NCBI RefSeq assembly: GCF_030651745.1
Contig: NZ_JAUSCC010000047.1
Span: forward strand, 1 to 58,629
Direction: 5' to 3'
Length of the DNA stretch: 58,629 bases
Source of the DNA: Methylophaga sp.
GTDB lineage: Bacteria; Pseudomonadota; Gammaproteobacteria; Nitrosococcales; Methylophagaceae
In this document: piece by piece, positions 27,111 through 34,785 of the stretch
How positions within the stretch are numbered: the first letter of the stretch is position 1
How the letters are laid out: every line of letters begins with the position of its first letter
Notes under the pieces: model-generated
Told to the model about the DNA's origin: nothing
The model's database searches: none
Seen by the model: only the letters and a program-made list of their open reading frames with translations
Translations under genes and position numbers: made by a program

Positions 27111-27589
27111 GCAGACTACCCGCATTATCACTTCTGCTTTTATGCAGTACTGCCATTTATGCACAACCAAAAGTCCTGTTTGACTCGGGACGAACCATTA
27201 GTTCAGACAAGTATATTTCATCACTTCAATCTGAACCTGCCCCGAAACAAAAACCAAACATTGCAAAACTGGCCACGCCAAGCACGCCAGAAATGACTGT
27301 AGGCAGGGTAACAAAGCGCACTGTATCGCTTCCTTATTTGCCAAGCCCTTTATTCCTGATTGGTGCTGACAATGTATCGATCCAGTGGCTAAGCAAACAC
27401 AGGCAAGCATTAATTAAGGCTGGAGCAGTTGGATTGATAGTCAACTCAGCGTCCGCCTCAGACCTTCAGGCGGTCATTCGTGCTGCAGAAGGACTTCAAG
27501 TTTCTCCTGCTTCGGGTAGTGACCTGGCTAAACAATTTAACCTAAAACATTACCCCGTCCTCATCACTCGAACGCAGATTGCCCAATGA
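27107..27589 (+). CDS. TIGR03765-family ICE protein (PFL_4695 type)
   Basis: 160 aa with a signal peptide (1-19, AIYA). The family blocks are present: TVGRVTKRTVSLPYLPSPLF, LIGADNVSIQWL, KAGAVGLIVNSAS and the end GSDLAKQFNLKHYPVLIT. Role in transfer is unknown beyond its constant place just before traD. The stop overlaps the traD start (ATGA). Confidence 0.85.
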   Translation: MSRLPALSLLLLCSTAIYAQPKVLFDSGRTISSDKYISSLQSEPAPKQKPNIAKLATPSTPEMTVGRVTKRTVSLPYLPSPLFLIGADNVSIQWLSKHRQALIKAGAVGLIVNSASASDLQAVIRAAEGLQVSPASGSDLAKQFNLKHYPVLITRTQIAQ

Positions 27590-29643
27590 AGCAAAAACAT
27601 ACGCTGGAAATCCTTCTCAGACCAAAGGTTGAGATCTGGTCAGCCACCATTTCTGCCACCGGTGCAGTGATGGCGTTTTTAGCGCCGTGGTCACTCATGA
27701 TGACACCATCAGTAGCCTACGGGGTAGGAGGTATCCTTACCTACAACGCTTACCGTAACTTCAGAGACTTCGTGCAACTTGCAAGATATCAGAAAGGGCT
27801 ACGCCGTCAGGTGCTCTTCAAAATGGCGCCAGGCGATATCCCTGTCAGCAGAAAGTATCTGTTCTATGGTCTAGGCTTTAGATGGGGGCAAAAACATGCC
27901 CAGCGGCTAAAAGACACTCGCGATCCAGCCGCCAGCAAATACATCAACCCCGGTTCTCTCTACAATTTGGCAAGGCGAAAAGAATTAGAGTGGGAGTCGT
28001 CTCCACGTCTTTCCAAAGTGGCAGAATTACTCAATCGTGACTCCAAATATAATCCTGTTAGACCATTACCCCCTATCGGAGGTGAACCTCAGATCCATGG
28101 TGTAGGCGGGCATGAAGAGCCTGTTGTATCGCTTTTATCTGAAAGAAACGCGCATACACTTGTGCTCGGCACCACCCGCGTTGGTAAGACCCGTCTTGCT
28201 GAAATACTGATTACGCAGGATATTCGCCGTGGTGACATTACCGTTGTGTTCGATCCGAAGGGCGATGCAGAGCTTATGCGAAGAGTTATCGCTGAATGTA
28301 AAGCAGCGGGGCGTGAGGATGATTTAATCGTTTTTCACTTGGGCTTTCCTGACATTTCAGCTCGTTACAATGGTATTGGCCATTTCAGTCGTGTGACGGA
28401 AGTGGCAACCAGAACCGCAAACCAGCTCGATAGTGGCGGCAGTTCTAATGTGTTTAGAGAGTTCTTCTGGCGTTTTACCAACATCATTGCTCAGGCTTTG
28501 GTGGCACTAGGCCGCAGACCAGACTATGCCCAATTAGCACAGCACATACAAAGCATTGATGACCTACTCATTGATTATTACGAAGTCTGGCTGAGTAGCG
28601 TTGGCGATCCGGACTGGCAGAAACATGTTCAGGAAATTGCAGAAAACCTGAACGACAAAATGTTACCAATGAGCTTGCGTGGCAAAAACAAAAGGGCCAA
28701 TGCCATGATCAAGTATGCACAGGATAGAAAGCTATTCGATGCCGTCGCAATGGGACTTCGCTCTACCTTTGAATACGATAAGACCTATTTCGATAAAATA
28801 GTGGCCAGTGGTCTGCCATTACTTGAAAAACTCATCTCTGGGCGGATTGCGGAGCTTATTTCGCCTGCCTATAACGACTCTGATGACAATCGCCCAGTAT
28901 TTAGCTGGGGACAGGTCATCAGACAGAAGAAAGTCGTTTACATAGGCCTGGACGCGCTACAGGACATGGCTATCGCTGGCACAGTAGGTAACACCATGTT
29001 TGCCGATTTGGTTTCGACTGCAGGTGAAATCTATAAGCACGGCACTGAACTCGGCTTTCATAACCAGGACACCTCATCTGGTAGCAAAACACCGATAAAC
29101 ATTCATGCTGATGAAGTGAATGAGCTTATGGGGGATGAATTCCTGCCTATGCTCAACAAGGGTGGTGGTGCAGGCTTACAGATAACCGCTTATACCCAAA
29201 CGATGTCAGACGTGATTGTAAAACTTGGCGATCAGGCCAAAGCAGGTCAGGCATTGGGTAACTTTGGAACCATTGTCACCTTTCGCGTAAAAGAGCTGGC
29301 TACAGCAGAGTTATTTACGGAGCAGCTGCCCATGGTTGAAGTGGCAGCGGCCACAGAAGTAACAGGGTCATCTGACAATGTGGACATTGATACGGATATT
29401 GATTTCACATCCAGCGCCCAAGACCGTATCACCTTCACTGAAGCACCGCTTTTGTCTCCTGCCACGATTATGGCTCTGCCGAAAGGGCAGGCGTTCATTC
29501 TCACAGGTGGCGGGCAGCTCTGGAAAATCAGGGTTCCGCTGGCGGATTCCAAAAACGATCTGTATATGACTTCAAACTTTGATGAGATGGCAGAGGACAT
29601 GTCTGCCTCTTACCGTACTGGCGAGTCATGGTGGATGGAATAA
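27586..29643 (+). CDS. traD: TraD-type coupling protein (TIGR03743)
   Basis: 685 aa, the type IV coupling ATPase that hands the DNA-relaxase complex to the channel. Two N-terminal membrane segments (about 17-58), Walker A GTTRVGKT (195-202), Walker B INIHADEVNEL and the motif GQALGNFGTIVTFRV are seen. Length and layout match PFGI-1/R391 type TraD. No defect is visible. Confidence 0.92.
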   Translation: MKQKHTLEILLRPKVEIWSATISATGAVMAFLAPWSLMMTPSVAYGVGGILTYNAYRNFRDFVQLARYQKGLRRQVLFKMAPGDIPVSRKYLFYGLGFRWGQKHAQRLKDTRDPAASKYINPGSLYNLARRKELEWESSPRLSKVAELLNRDSKYNPVRPLPPIGGEPQIHGVGGHEEPVVSLLSERNAHTLVLGTTRVGKTRLAEILITQDIRRGDITVVFDPKGDAELMRRVIAECKAAGREDDLIVFHLGFPDISARYNGIGHFSRVTEVATRTANQLDSGGSSNVFREFFWRFTNIIAQALVALGRRPDYAQLAQHIQSIDDLLIDYYEVWLSSVGDPDWQKHVQEIAENLNDKMLPMSLRGKNKRANAMIKYAQDRKLFDAVAMGLRSTFEYDKTYFDKIVASGLPLLEKLISGRIAELISPAYNDSDDNRPVFSWGQVIRQKKVVYIGLDALQDMAIAGTVGNTMFADLVSTAGEIYKHGTELGFHNQDTSSGSKTPINIHADEVNELMGDEFLPMLNKGGGAGLQITAYTQTMSDVIVKLGDQAKAGQALGNFGTIVTFRVKELATAELFTEQLPMVEVAAATEVTGSSDNVDIDTDIDFTSSAQDRITFTEAPLLSPATIMALPKGQAFILTGGGQLWKIRVPLADSKNDLYMTSNFDEMAEDMSASYRTGESWWME

Positions 29644-30342
29644 ATGGCCCAAAAAGATAATCATCCTCGTTCCAATAAAGGCTTTATCAGCACATGGATC
29701 TCGCGAATTATGACCATGATTGTCTGGCTTTTACTGGCATTGCTTATGTCAATCATCATTGAATGGGTAGGCATGAACACAACATGGCGAGATGAGGGTA
29801 TCAACCATAGCCGTAATATGGTCAAGACTGAGCTTTCCTACCTAAACAAAGACTTCCAGCAAAGCCTGCTGGTGCAGCGGCCAGTTGAATATGCAGAGGG
29901 AATTGCAGCCAAAATGCACAATCTCATGTATGTCAAAACCGGAATCATGGGAGCTATTACGAAAATATTTCAGGACACCGGTGCAGGGAAAGTGACCAAA
30001 ACCATCGCAGAGCATGTTTTGGCGGCTATTTATGTGACACAAGTATTTGCTATCCGGTTAGCCATCCTAACGCTTGCTTTACCGGCGTTTTTTATATTTG
30101 CTGTTGTTGGCTCGGTTGAGGGTCTGGTTCAGCGCGATATACGAAAATGGTCAGTAGGTCGTGAGCACGCAAGCTTGTACCATCACGTAAAACGCTGGAT
30201 ACCAATATGCTTCATCGCCCCCTGGGTTGTGTATCTTGCTTTCCCCGTATCTATTCACCCAAACGCCGTAATACTGCCATTTGCCTTGCTTTTTGGCATT
30301 GGTATTTTCATGGTTACCTACCTATTCAAGAAATATATTTGA
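29644..30342 (+). CDS. DUF4400/TIGR03747 membrane protein
   Basis: 232 aa directly after traD (1-bp gap). Membrane helices at about 20-40, 120-160 and 180-230. The family motif LVQRDIRKWSVGREHASLYHH is present. It is an inner-membrane partner of the coupling protein in PFGI-1 class elements. Last gene of operon 1; palindrome B follows its stop. Confidence 0.85.
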   Translation: MAQKDNHPRSNKGFISTWISRIMTMIVWLLLALLMSIIIEWVGMNTTWRDEGINHSRNMVKTELSYLNKDFQQSLLVQRPVEYAEGIAAKMHNLMYVKTGIMGAITKIFQDTGAGKVTKTIAEHVLAAIYVTQVFAIRLAILTLALPAFFIFAVVGSVEGLVQRDIRKWSVGREHASLYHHVKRWIPICFIAPWVVYLAFPVSIHPNAVILPFALLFGIGIFMVTYLFKKYI

Positions 30343-30343
30343 T

Positions 30344-30371
30344 AACCGGCTTGGACCAATATCCGGTTATT
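30344..30371. promoter_or_regulatory. Conserved palindrome B, before the RAQPRD-TraG operon
   Basis: Identical over 28 bp to palindrome A (AACCGG, CTTGGACCAATAT, CCGGTTATT). It begins 2 bp after the stop of the DUF4400 gene and lies 89 bp before the next start. Confidence 0.8.
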
Positions 30372-30432
30372 CATTGTCTCGAACGAGGGGCTTGGGCAGA
30401 CTTTCTCACACACAAAATTAATGTCGTGAGAA

Positions 30433-30732
30433 ATGACCAAAATGCTAAAGCCCCTTTTACTAATTGCTACCTTCGTTGTTTCTACAACTGCCAGTGCCAG
30501 CAACTATGCAGAGCGAGAAAGCCTGGCAAAGTTGGTTCATGAATTAGACGGACTAAGCGCACTCGTTGATGAAGCTCAAGGACGTGCAAATCCCGATAGC
30601 CGTATCCGCTTCCAATACAACCAGCTTCGTAAAGATCTCTTAATGATGCGTCTTGGTATACAAGAACATCTGGATGGCCCAAACATCGAACCACGAAGCT
30701 ATGCACCGTTATCTGGCGATTACCGGCGTTAA
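30433..30732 (+). CDS. RAQPRD-family ICE protein
   Basis: 99 aa with a signal peptide (1-22, ending ASA). The family region reads EAQGRANPDSRIRFQYNQLR then DLLMMRLGIQEHLDG; here the name-giving RAQPRD is changed to QGRANPDS but the surrounding pattern holds. It opens the operon that encodes the channel core. Confidence 0.78.
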   Translation: MTKMLKPLLLIATFVVSTTASASNYAERESLAKLVHELDGLSALVDEAQGRANPDSRIRFQYNQLRKDLLMMRLGIQEHLDGPNIEPRSYAPLSGDYRR

Positions 30733-30735
30733 GTC

Positions 30736-30978
30736 ATGGAAGCGAATTCAAAACAAGCTCAAAGCTTCCTGAATGCCACTGGCGTTTCTATGACTGACAT
30801 GGCTCTTTTGCTTGGCGGCCTTGTTGTAGTATCAATCATGCTTTGGAGTGCCTGGGTCACGCTTTCCTATTACGAACAATGGGCATCCAAAAAAAACGAT
30901 GTCACCTTCTACGACGTAATCACCAGTGCCGTTCGCGCCGCTGTCCTTTTATCACTCATCCTTTATATCGTTTCTTAG
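30736..30978 (+). CDS. TIGR03758-type small membrane protein (pilin-like)
   Basis: 80 aa with two membrane helices (about 18-42 and 63-80). Position between RAQPRD and TIGR03745 genes and the pattern YEQWASKKNDVTFYDVITS mark the PFL_4701 family. Probably a pilin-like or channel subunit. Confidence 0.78.
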   Translation: MEANSKQAQSFLNATGVSMTDMALLLGGLVVVSIMLWSAWVTLSYYEQWASKKNDVTFYDVITSAVRAAVLLSLILYIVS

Positions 30979-30991
30979 CGAGGACATACCA

Positions 30992-31330
30992 ATGAAAAAC
31001 TATCTTTCTACAGCATCAGCCCTTTATCTTCTGCTTTGCCAAAAAGCTTATGCGGGACTTCCAACGGCAGCGCCACCATCAAATAACCCTGACAGTAACA
31101 ACTGGTTGGAAATCATTAAAGGCTATCTGAAAGATGGAACACTAATCGTTGGATTAGGGATATCGGTTTGTGGCTTTTTATGGCTTTCTTGGATAGCACT
31201 GGCAGACATTAACCAAGCACGTTCCGGTAGAAAAGAATGGGGTGAGGTTGGTGTAACCGTAATCGGCGGCGCAGCGGTATTCCTGTTTGTTTCTTACATG
31301 CTTGCCCAAGCAGCTGGCGTTATTCAATGA
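30992..31330 (+). CDS. TIGR03745-type membrane protein (VirB2/VirB3-like)
   Basis: 112 aa from the ATG at 30992 (ribosome-binding site CGAGGA); an upstream in-frame ATG at 30926 lies in the previous gene. Signal peptide (1-22), then two membrane helices (about 50-72, 88-108). Motif DADINQARSGR-like region LADINQARSGRKEWGEV identifies the family. Candidate pilin subunit. Confidence 0.82.
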   Translation: MKNYLSTASALYLLLCQKAYAGLPTAAPPSNNPDSNNWLEIIKGYLKDGTLIVGLGISVCGFLWLSWIALADINQARSGRKEWGEVGVTVIGGAAVFLFVSYMLAQAAGVIQ

Positions 31331-31698
31331 ATGACTCAGCAGAAATTCTTGCTGACCGGCTCAATAACGAGCCACCGATTTTCCGTGGCCTCTCAAACTC
31401 AGAGCTGGGCATGGTTTTAAAGGTCGGGGCGCTTTTCTGGGTTCCTGTCTGCTTAACAATAGCAACCATTCTGGGCAAAACCATGATGGGCATGGGTGCT
31501 GCAATGCTCATGCTCTTATTGACTATCTTGGTCAGCGGCTCTTTGTTTCAACGAATAAAACGAGGCCGGCCTGACTACTACTATCAACATTACCTAATGC
31601 TACGTGATGTCTTCCTGCGCGTGAAAACGAACACGAAGAACAATCGCATCATTCGATATTCAGGTACCTGGGGAGTCGGACGTACAGATGGGGAGTAA
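31327..31698 (+). CDS. TIGR03750-type membrane protein (TraL/VirB3-like)
   Basis: 123 aa overlapping its neighbours (ATGA before, 11 bp after). PPIFRGLSNSELGMV, two membrane helices (about 36-75) and the motif RIKRGRPDYYYQHYLMLRD are characteristic. Inner-membrane channel component. Confidence 0.85.
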   Translation: MNDSAEILADRLNNEPPIFRGLSNSELGMVLKVGALFWVPVCLTIATILGKTMMGMGAAMLMLLLTILVSGSLFQRIKRGRPDYYYQHYLMLRDVFLRVKTNTKNNRIIRYSGTWGVGRTDGE

Positions 31699-32320
31699 AT
31701 ATAGAGGCGAGATAGATAATCAGAAGTCACACATCATTACGCTACGTGTGGTCATCGGTGTTCTGATTCTGTTTTGCGTTTTGTTTTGGATGTCAGCGAA
31801 TAAGGCGCGTGAAGTGCAGCGAGTATATCTGCCACCTGATCTACGTTCTGGTTCAACCGTTACGCTAAATCAAGTGCCAGCAACCACAGCTTACAGCTTC
31901 GCTGTAAGCATATTCCAATATCTCAACACTTGGCTTGATGATGGTTCTATCGATTACCCAGCTCGTGTTGACGAATTGGCTGCATACATTACCCCAAGCT
32001 ACATTCAGTGGCTTAAAGAAGACATTTTACGCCGTAGTAGCCGAGGGGAATTAGACAGAAGAACAAGAACAGTCACGTTAATCAACAACATGGCCTACGA
32101 CGATAAAAGGGTAGAAATCATTAATGAAAACAACTTTGTTGTCTGGCTCGATCTGAGAATCAAAGAAACGCATCGCGGTGTTGACATAAAGACAGTAGAT
32201 ATTCGTTATCCAATCAAAGTGGTACGAAGCGATATCAGCCTTGAATTTAATCCTTGGGGGCTAATGCTCAACGGGTTTCATGGCAATCCGACAAGAATTC
32301 CCAAAACGGTAAATGAATAA
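31688..32320 (+). CDS. TIGR03746-type VirB8/TraE-like protein
   Basis: 210 aa. One N-terminal membrane helix (about 17-34), then a periplasmic domain with VPATTAYSFAVSIFQYLNTW and the RGELDRRTRT turn, as in PFL_4703 proteins. Assembly factor linking inner membrane and core complex. Confidence 0.85.
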   Translation: MGSKYRGEIDNQKSHIITLRVVIGVLILFCVLFWMSANKAREVQRVYLPPDLRSGSTVTLNQVPATTAYSFAVSIFQYLNTWLDDGSIDYPARVDELAAYITPSYIQWLKEDILRRSSRGELDRRTRTVTLINNMAYDDKRVEIINENNFVVWLDLRIKETHRGVDIKTVDIRYPIKVVRSDISLEFNPWGLMLNGFHGNPTRIPKTVNE

Positions 32321-33099
32321 TGAAGCGGTCAATAACAATCTTCACGGTTCTGTTTGCACTTGCCTGTATCCAGGCTAAATCCTTTGCTGATGAAAAAGTG
32401 GTTTGGGATAAAACGCCTATTAAAGTGATCTTGAAGCCAAACGCTGAAAAGATGGTGGTTTTCCCATCAAAGAGTGTTCGAGCCAAAATCCCTGCAGCAA
32501 TTGCTAACTCACTAACTACGCTATCCGTCAATGGCGTTATCTATTGGGAGGCGAGTGAAGAATTTACGGACAAACGAATTTTGGTCCAAGACGTTGCCAC
32601 ACAGAAAACAATTGTTATTCATCTGTCATCAAACGAACAGCAAGGTACAGATGAGCAAGTAACTGTTCTTTTCCCTGAAACACAATCGGATTCAAACTCT
32701 ACTGCTGCTGCAAGTACCGAAAGGCAAGAGCCTACCCGACATGGGTATGAAACATTGACACGCGTAGCCGCACAGCATCTCTATGCACCGGAACGACTCA
32801 TTTATGTTCCCAAAGGAATGCACAGAGTTAATGTAGCTCAACAATCAGATATGCATCTAATGCGTGGTCATATCACGGAAATGACACCGGTTATCTCTTT
32901 CTCTAATGCAGGCCTTTACATCACCGCTGTAAAACTGGTTAACAAACAAAAAGAGAAAGTGATCCTTGATCCACGAGATATTCGGGGTAAATGGTTAGCA
33001 GCCACCTTTCAACATGCAACATTAGGTGCTTCAGGTGAGATAACAGACACAACCGCTGTTTATCTTATTTCTGATAGACCTTTCTGGGAGTCTTTCTAG
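32320..33099 (+). CDS. TIGR03749-type TraK/VirB9-like protein
   Basis: 259 aa with a signal peptide (1-23). Beta-rich secretin-like periplasmic protein; blocks such as VTTLSVNGVIYWEAS-like LTTLSVNGVIYWEASEEF, RHGYETLTRVAAQHLYAPER and LDPRDIRGKWLAATFQHATL match PFL_4704. Outer ring of the core complex. Confidence 0.86.
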   Translation: MKRSITIFTVLFALACIQAKSFADEKVVWDKTPIKVILKPNAEKMVVFPSKSVRAKIPAAIANSLTTLSVNGVIYWEASEEFTDKRILVQDVATQKTIVIHLSSNEQQGTDEQVTVLFPETQSDSNSTAAASTERQEPTRHGYETLTRVAAQHLYAPERLIYVPKGMHRVNVAQQSDMHLMRGHITEMTPVISFSNAGLYITAVKLVNKQKEKVILDPRDIRGKWLAATFQHATLGASGEITDTTAVYLISDRPFWESF

Positions 33100-34427
33100 T
33101 GGCTGAAAAAAAGACAAACAAACTGATTCCGATCATTGCGATTGGTCTTGTGGTGCTAGTGGTGGCCGTGGCTGCCAATAATTCTGATAAAGAAGCTGCC
33201 ACTGAGATGCAACAAACCATTAATGGCCAACTGGTTCCTGATGGTGACACGACTGAAGATACGCTTCGCACCCTGACATCCCTGGTTCAGGAAATGCGTG
33301 AAGAAAACGACAGGTTGTTGGCTGAACAAGCACAGATAAAAGAAGAGCTGGCAAGGCGTCCCTCAGAAAGCCCAGACACAAAATCTGCTCTCGATGTTTT
33401 GATGGAACGTGTTGATTCATTAGCTCAACGACAGAATGATACGCCACCACCAGAGCTGGACTTTGACACAGATTTTGAAATCCCTGACATCCAGCCACCA
33501 GCTGACGTATGGGTAGAACCTGTTGATAGTGCTATACCGGATGAAGGCGGGATGCTTGATACCTCCTTCTCTCCTTCAGGCTCAGCCGCCTCTGCCACAG
33601 ACATACTTGGTGATACCAGCGCACTGGACAACAGCGTTGGCCAAACCATTACGGGCGGTTCAAATCAGCAAATCATTATTGAACCTGTTTACACCGTTCC
33701 ACGTAACTCGACATTTATCGGCTCAACAGCAATGACCGCTTTGATGGGACGCGTACCAATCAATGGAACGGTTGAAGATCCATATCCTGTCAAAGTCATT
33801 GTTGGACGTGAAAACCTGACAGCAAATGGTATGGAACTGCCAGAAGTGAACCACATGATCTTCTCAGGTACCGCAACTGGTGACTGGACGCTTTCATGCG
33901 TGCGGGCCGATATGACCTCTGTTACCTATGTTTTTGATGATGGAACAATCCAAACGTTGAGCGTTGGTGACCAAGAACTTCAAAACAATAACAGCACTGG
34001 CACTATCAATCGCCTTGCATGGATTTCTGATAATCGCGGTATTCCATGCGTTTCAGGACGCAGAATCTCCAATGCTGCCACTTTCCTGGCTAGCTCTATT
34101 TTTGCCAAAGGCATTGAAGCCGGGGCGAAAGCCGTAGCTGACGCTGAAACCACACGTATTGTTTCTTCTCAGGGCGACACCACTGAATCCGTGACAGGTG
34201 ATGCAGTGCGTAATGCGGGATACGAAACATTATCTGGGGGTGGCTCAGCAATTAGTGAATGGCTAGAGAAACGTCAACAACAGACATTCGATGTGATCTA
34301 CGTCGATACCGGCTCAAATGTCGCTATCCACATCGACGCTGAACTACCAATTAATTACAAACCAAATGGCAGGAAATTAAGACATGCGCGTAACAGTAGC
34401 CAAGACAGTCACCGTTACCTTGATTAG
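33099..34427 (+). CDS. TIGR03752-type TraB/VirB10-like protein
   Basis: 442 aa from a GTG overlapping the previous stop. Membrane helix (about 9-27), coiled coil (about 55-115), Pro/Ser/Asp-rich linker, then the beta-barrel domain (YTVPRNSTFIGSTAMTALMGRVP) typical of VirB10 proteins. It spans both membranes in the core complex. Confidence 0.87.
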   Translation: MAEKKTNKLIPIIAIGLVVLVVAVAANNSDKEAATEMQQTINGQLVPDGDTTEDTLRTLTSLVQEMREENDRLLAEQAQIKEELARRPSESPDTKSALDVLMERVDSLAQRQNDTPPPELDFDTDFEIPDIQPPADVWVEPVDSAIPDEGGMLDTSFSPSGSAASATDILGDTSALDNSVGQTITGGSNQQIIIEPVYTVPRNSTFIGSTAMTALMGRVPINGTVEDPYPVKVIVGRENLTANGMELPEVNHMIFSGTATGDWTLSCVRADMTSVTYVFDDGTIQTLSVGDQELQNNNSTGTINRLAWISDNRGIPCVSGRRISNAATFLASSIFAKGIEAGAKAVADAETTRIVSSQGDTTESVTGDAVRNAGYETLSGGGSAISEWLEKRQQQTFDVIYVDTGSNVAIHIDAELPINYKPNGRKLRHARNSSQDSHRYLD

Positions 34428-34785
34428 TCTGTTGTCAGCTTGTGCATCTCAAACGAAAGATGACTTGCTGCCTCAGACAGGTCCAACAATGGAAGAGGTC
34501 TATCGCAATCACGAAAACAATTTATCTGCCGGCACATCAACCGGACAGTCTGCCTTTGCAGGTATTCGAGAAAGACAGGCTGGAAACCATGATGCCGATC
34601 TGGAGGGATACACACGGGACGCAAACCATGAAATCCAACAACAGTTTCCGAGACTGCCGAATCCTACACTGGTGATGTTCGTGTATCCACATCTCTCAAC
34701 AGCTTCACGATTGCCAGTTCCCGGCTATTCGACAGCCTTTCCTTTATACGAACGTACTGAATATGCAATGCCTGGTGAAATGTAA
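34384..34785 (+). CDS. TIGR03751-type lipoprotein (TraV/VirB7-like)
   Basis: 133 aa beginning 44 bp inside the VirB10-like gene. Lipobox LLSAC with Cys20. After it comes LPQTGPTMEEVYRNH, a family block. The C-terminal half (MFVYPHLSTASRLPVPGYSTAF) is also conserved. Outer-membrane anchor of the core complex. Confidence 0.85.
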   Translation: MRVTVAKTVTVTLISLLSACASQTKDDLLPQTGPTMEEVYRNHENNLSAGTSTGQSAFAGIRERQAGNHDADLEGYTRDANHEIQQQFPRLPNPTLVMFVYPHLSTASRLPVPGYSTAFPLYERTEYAMPGEM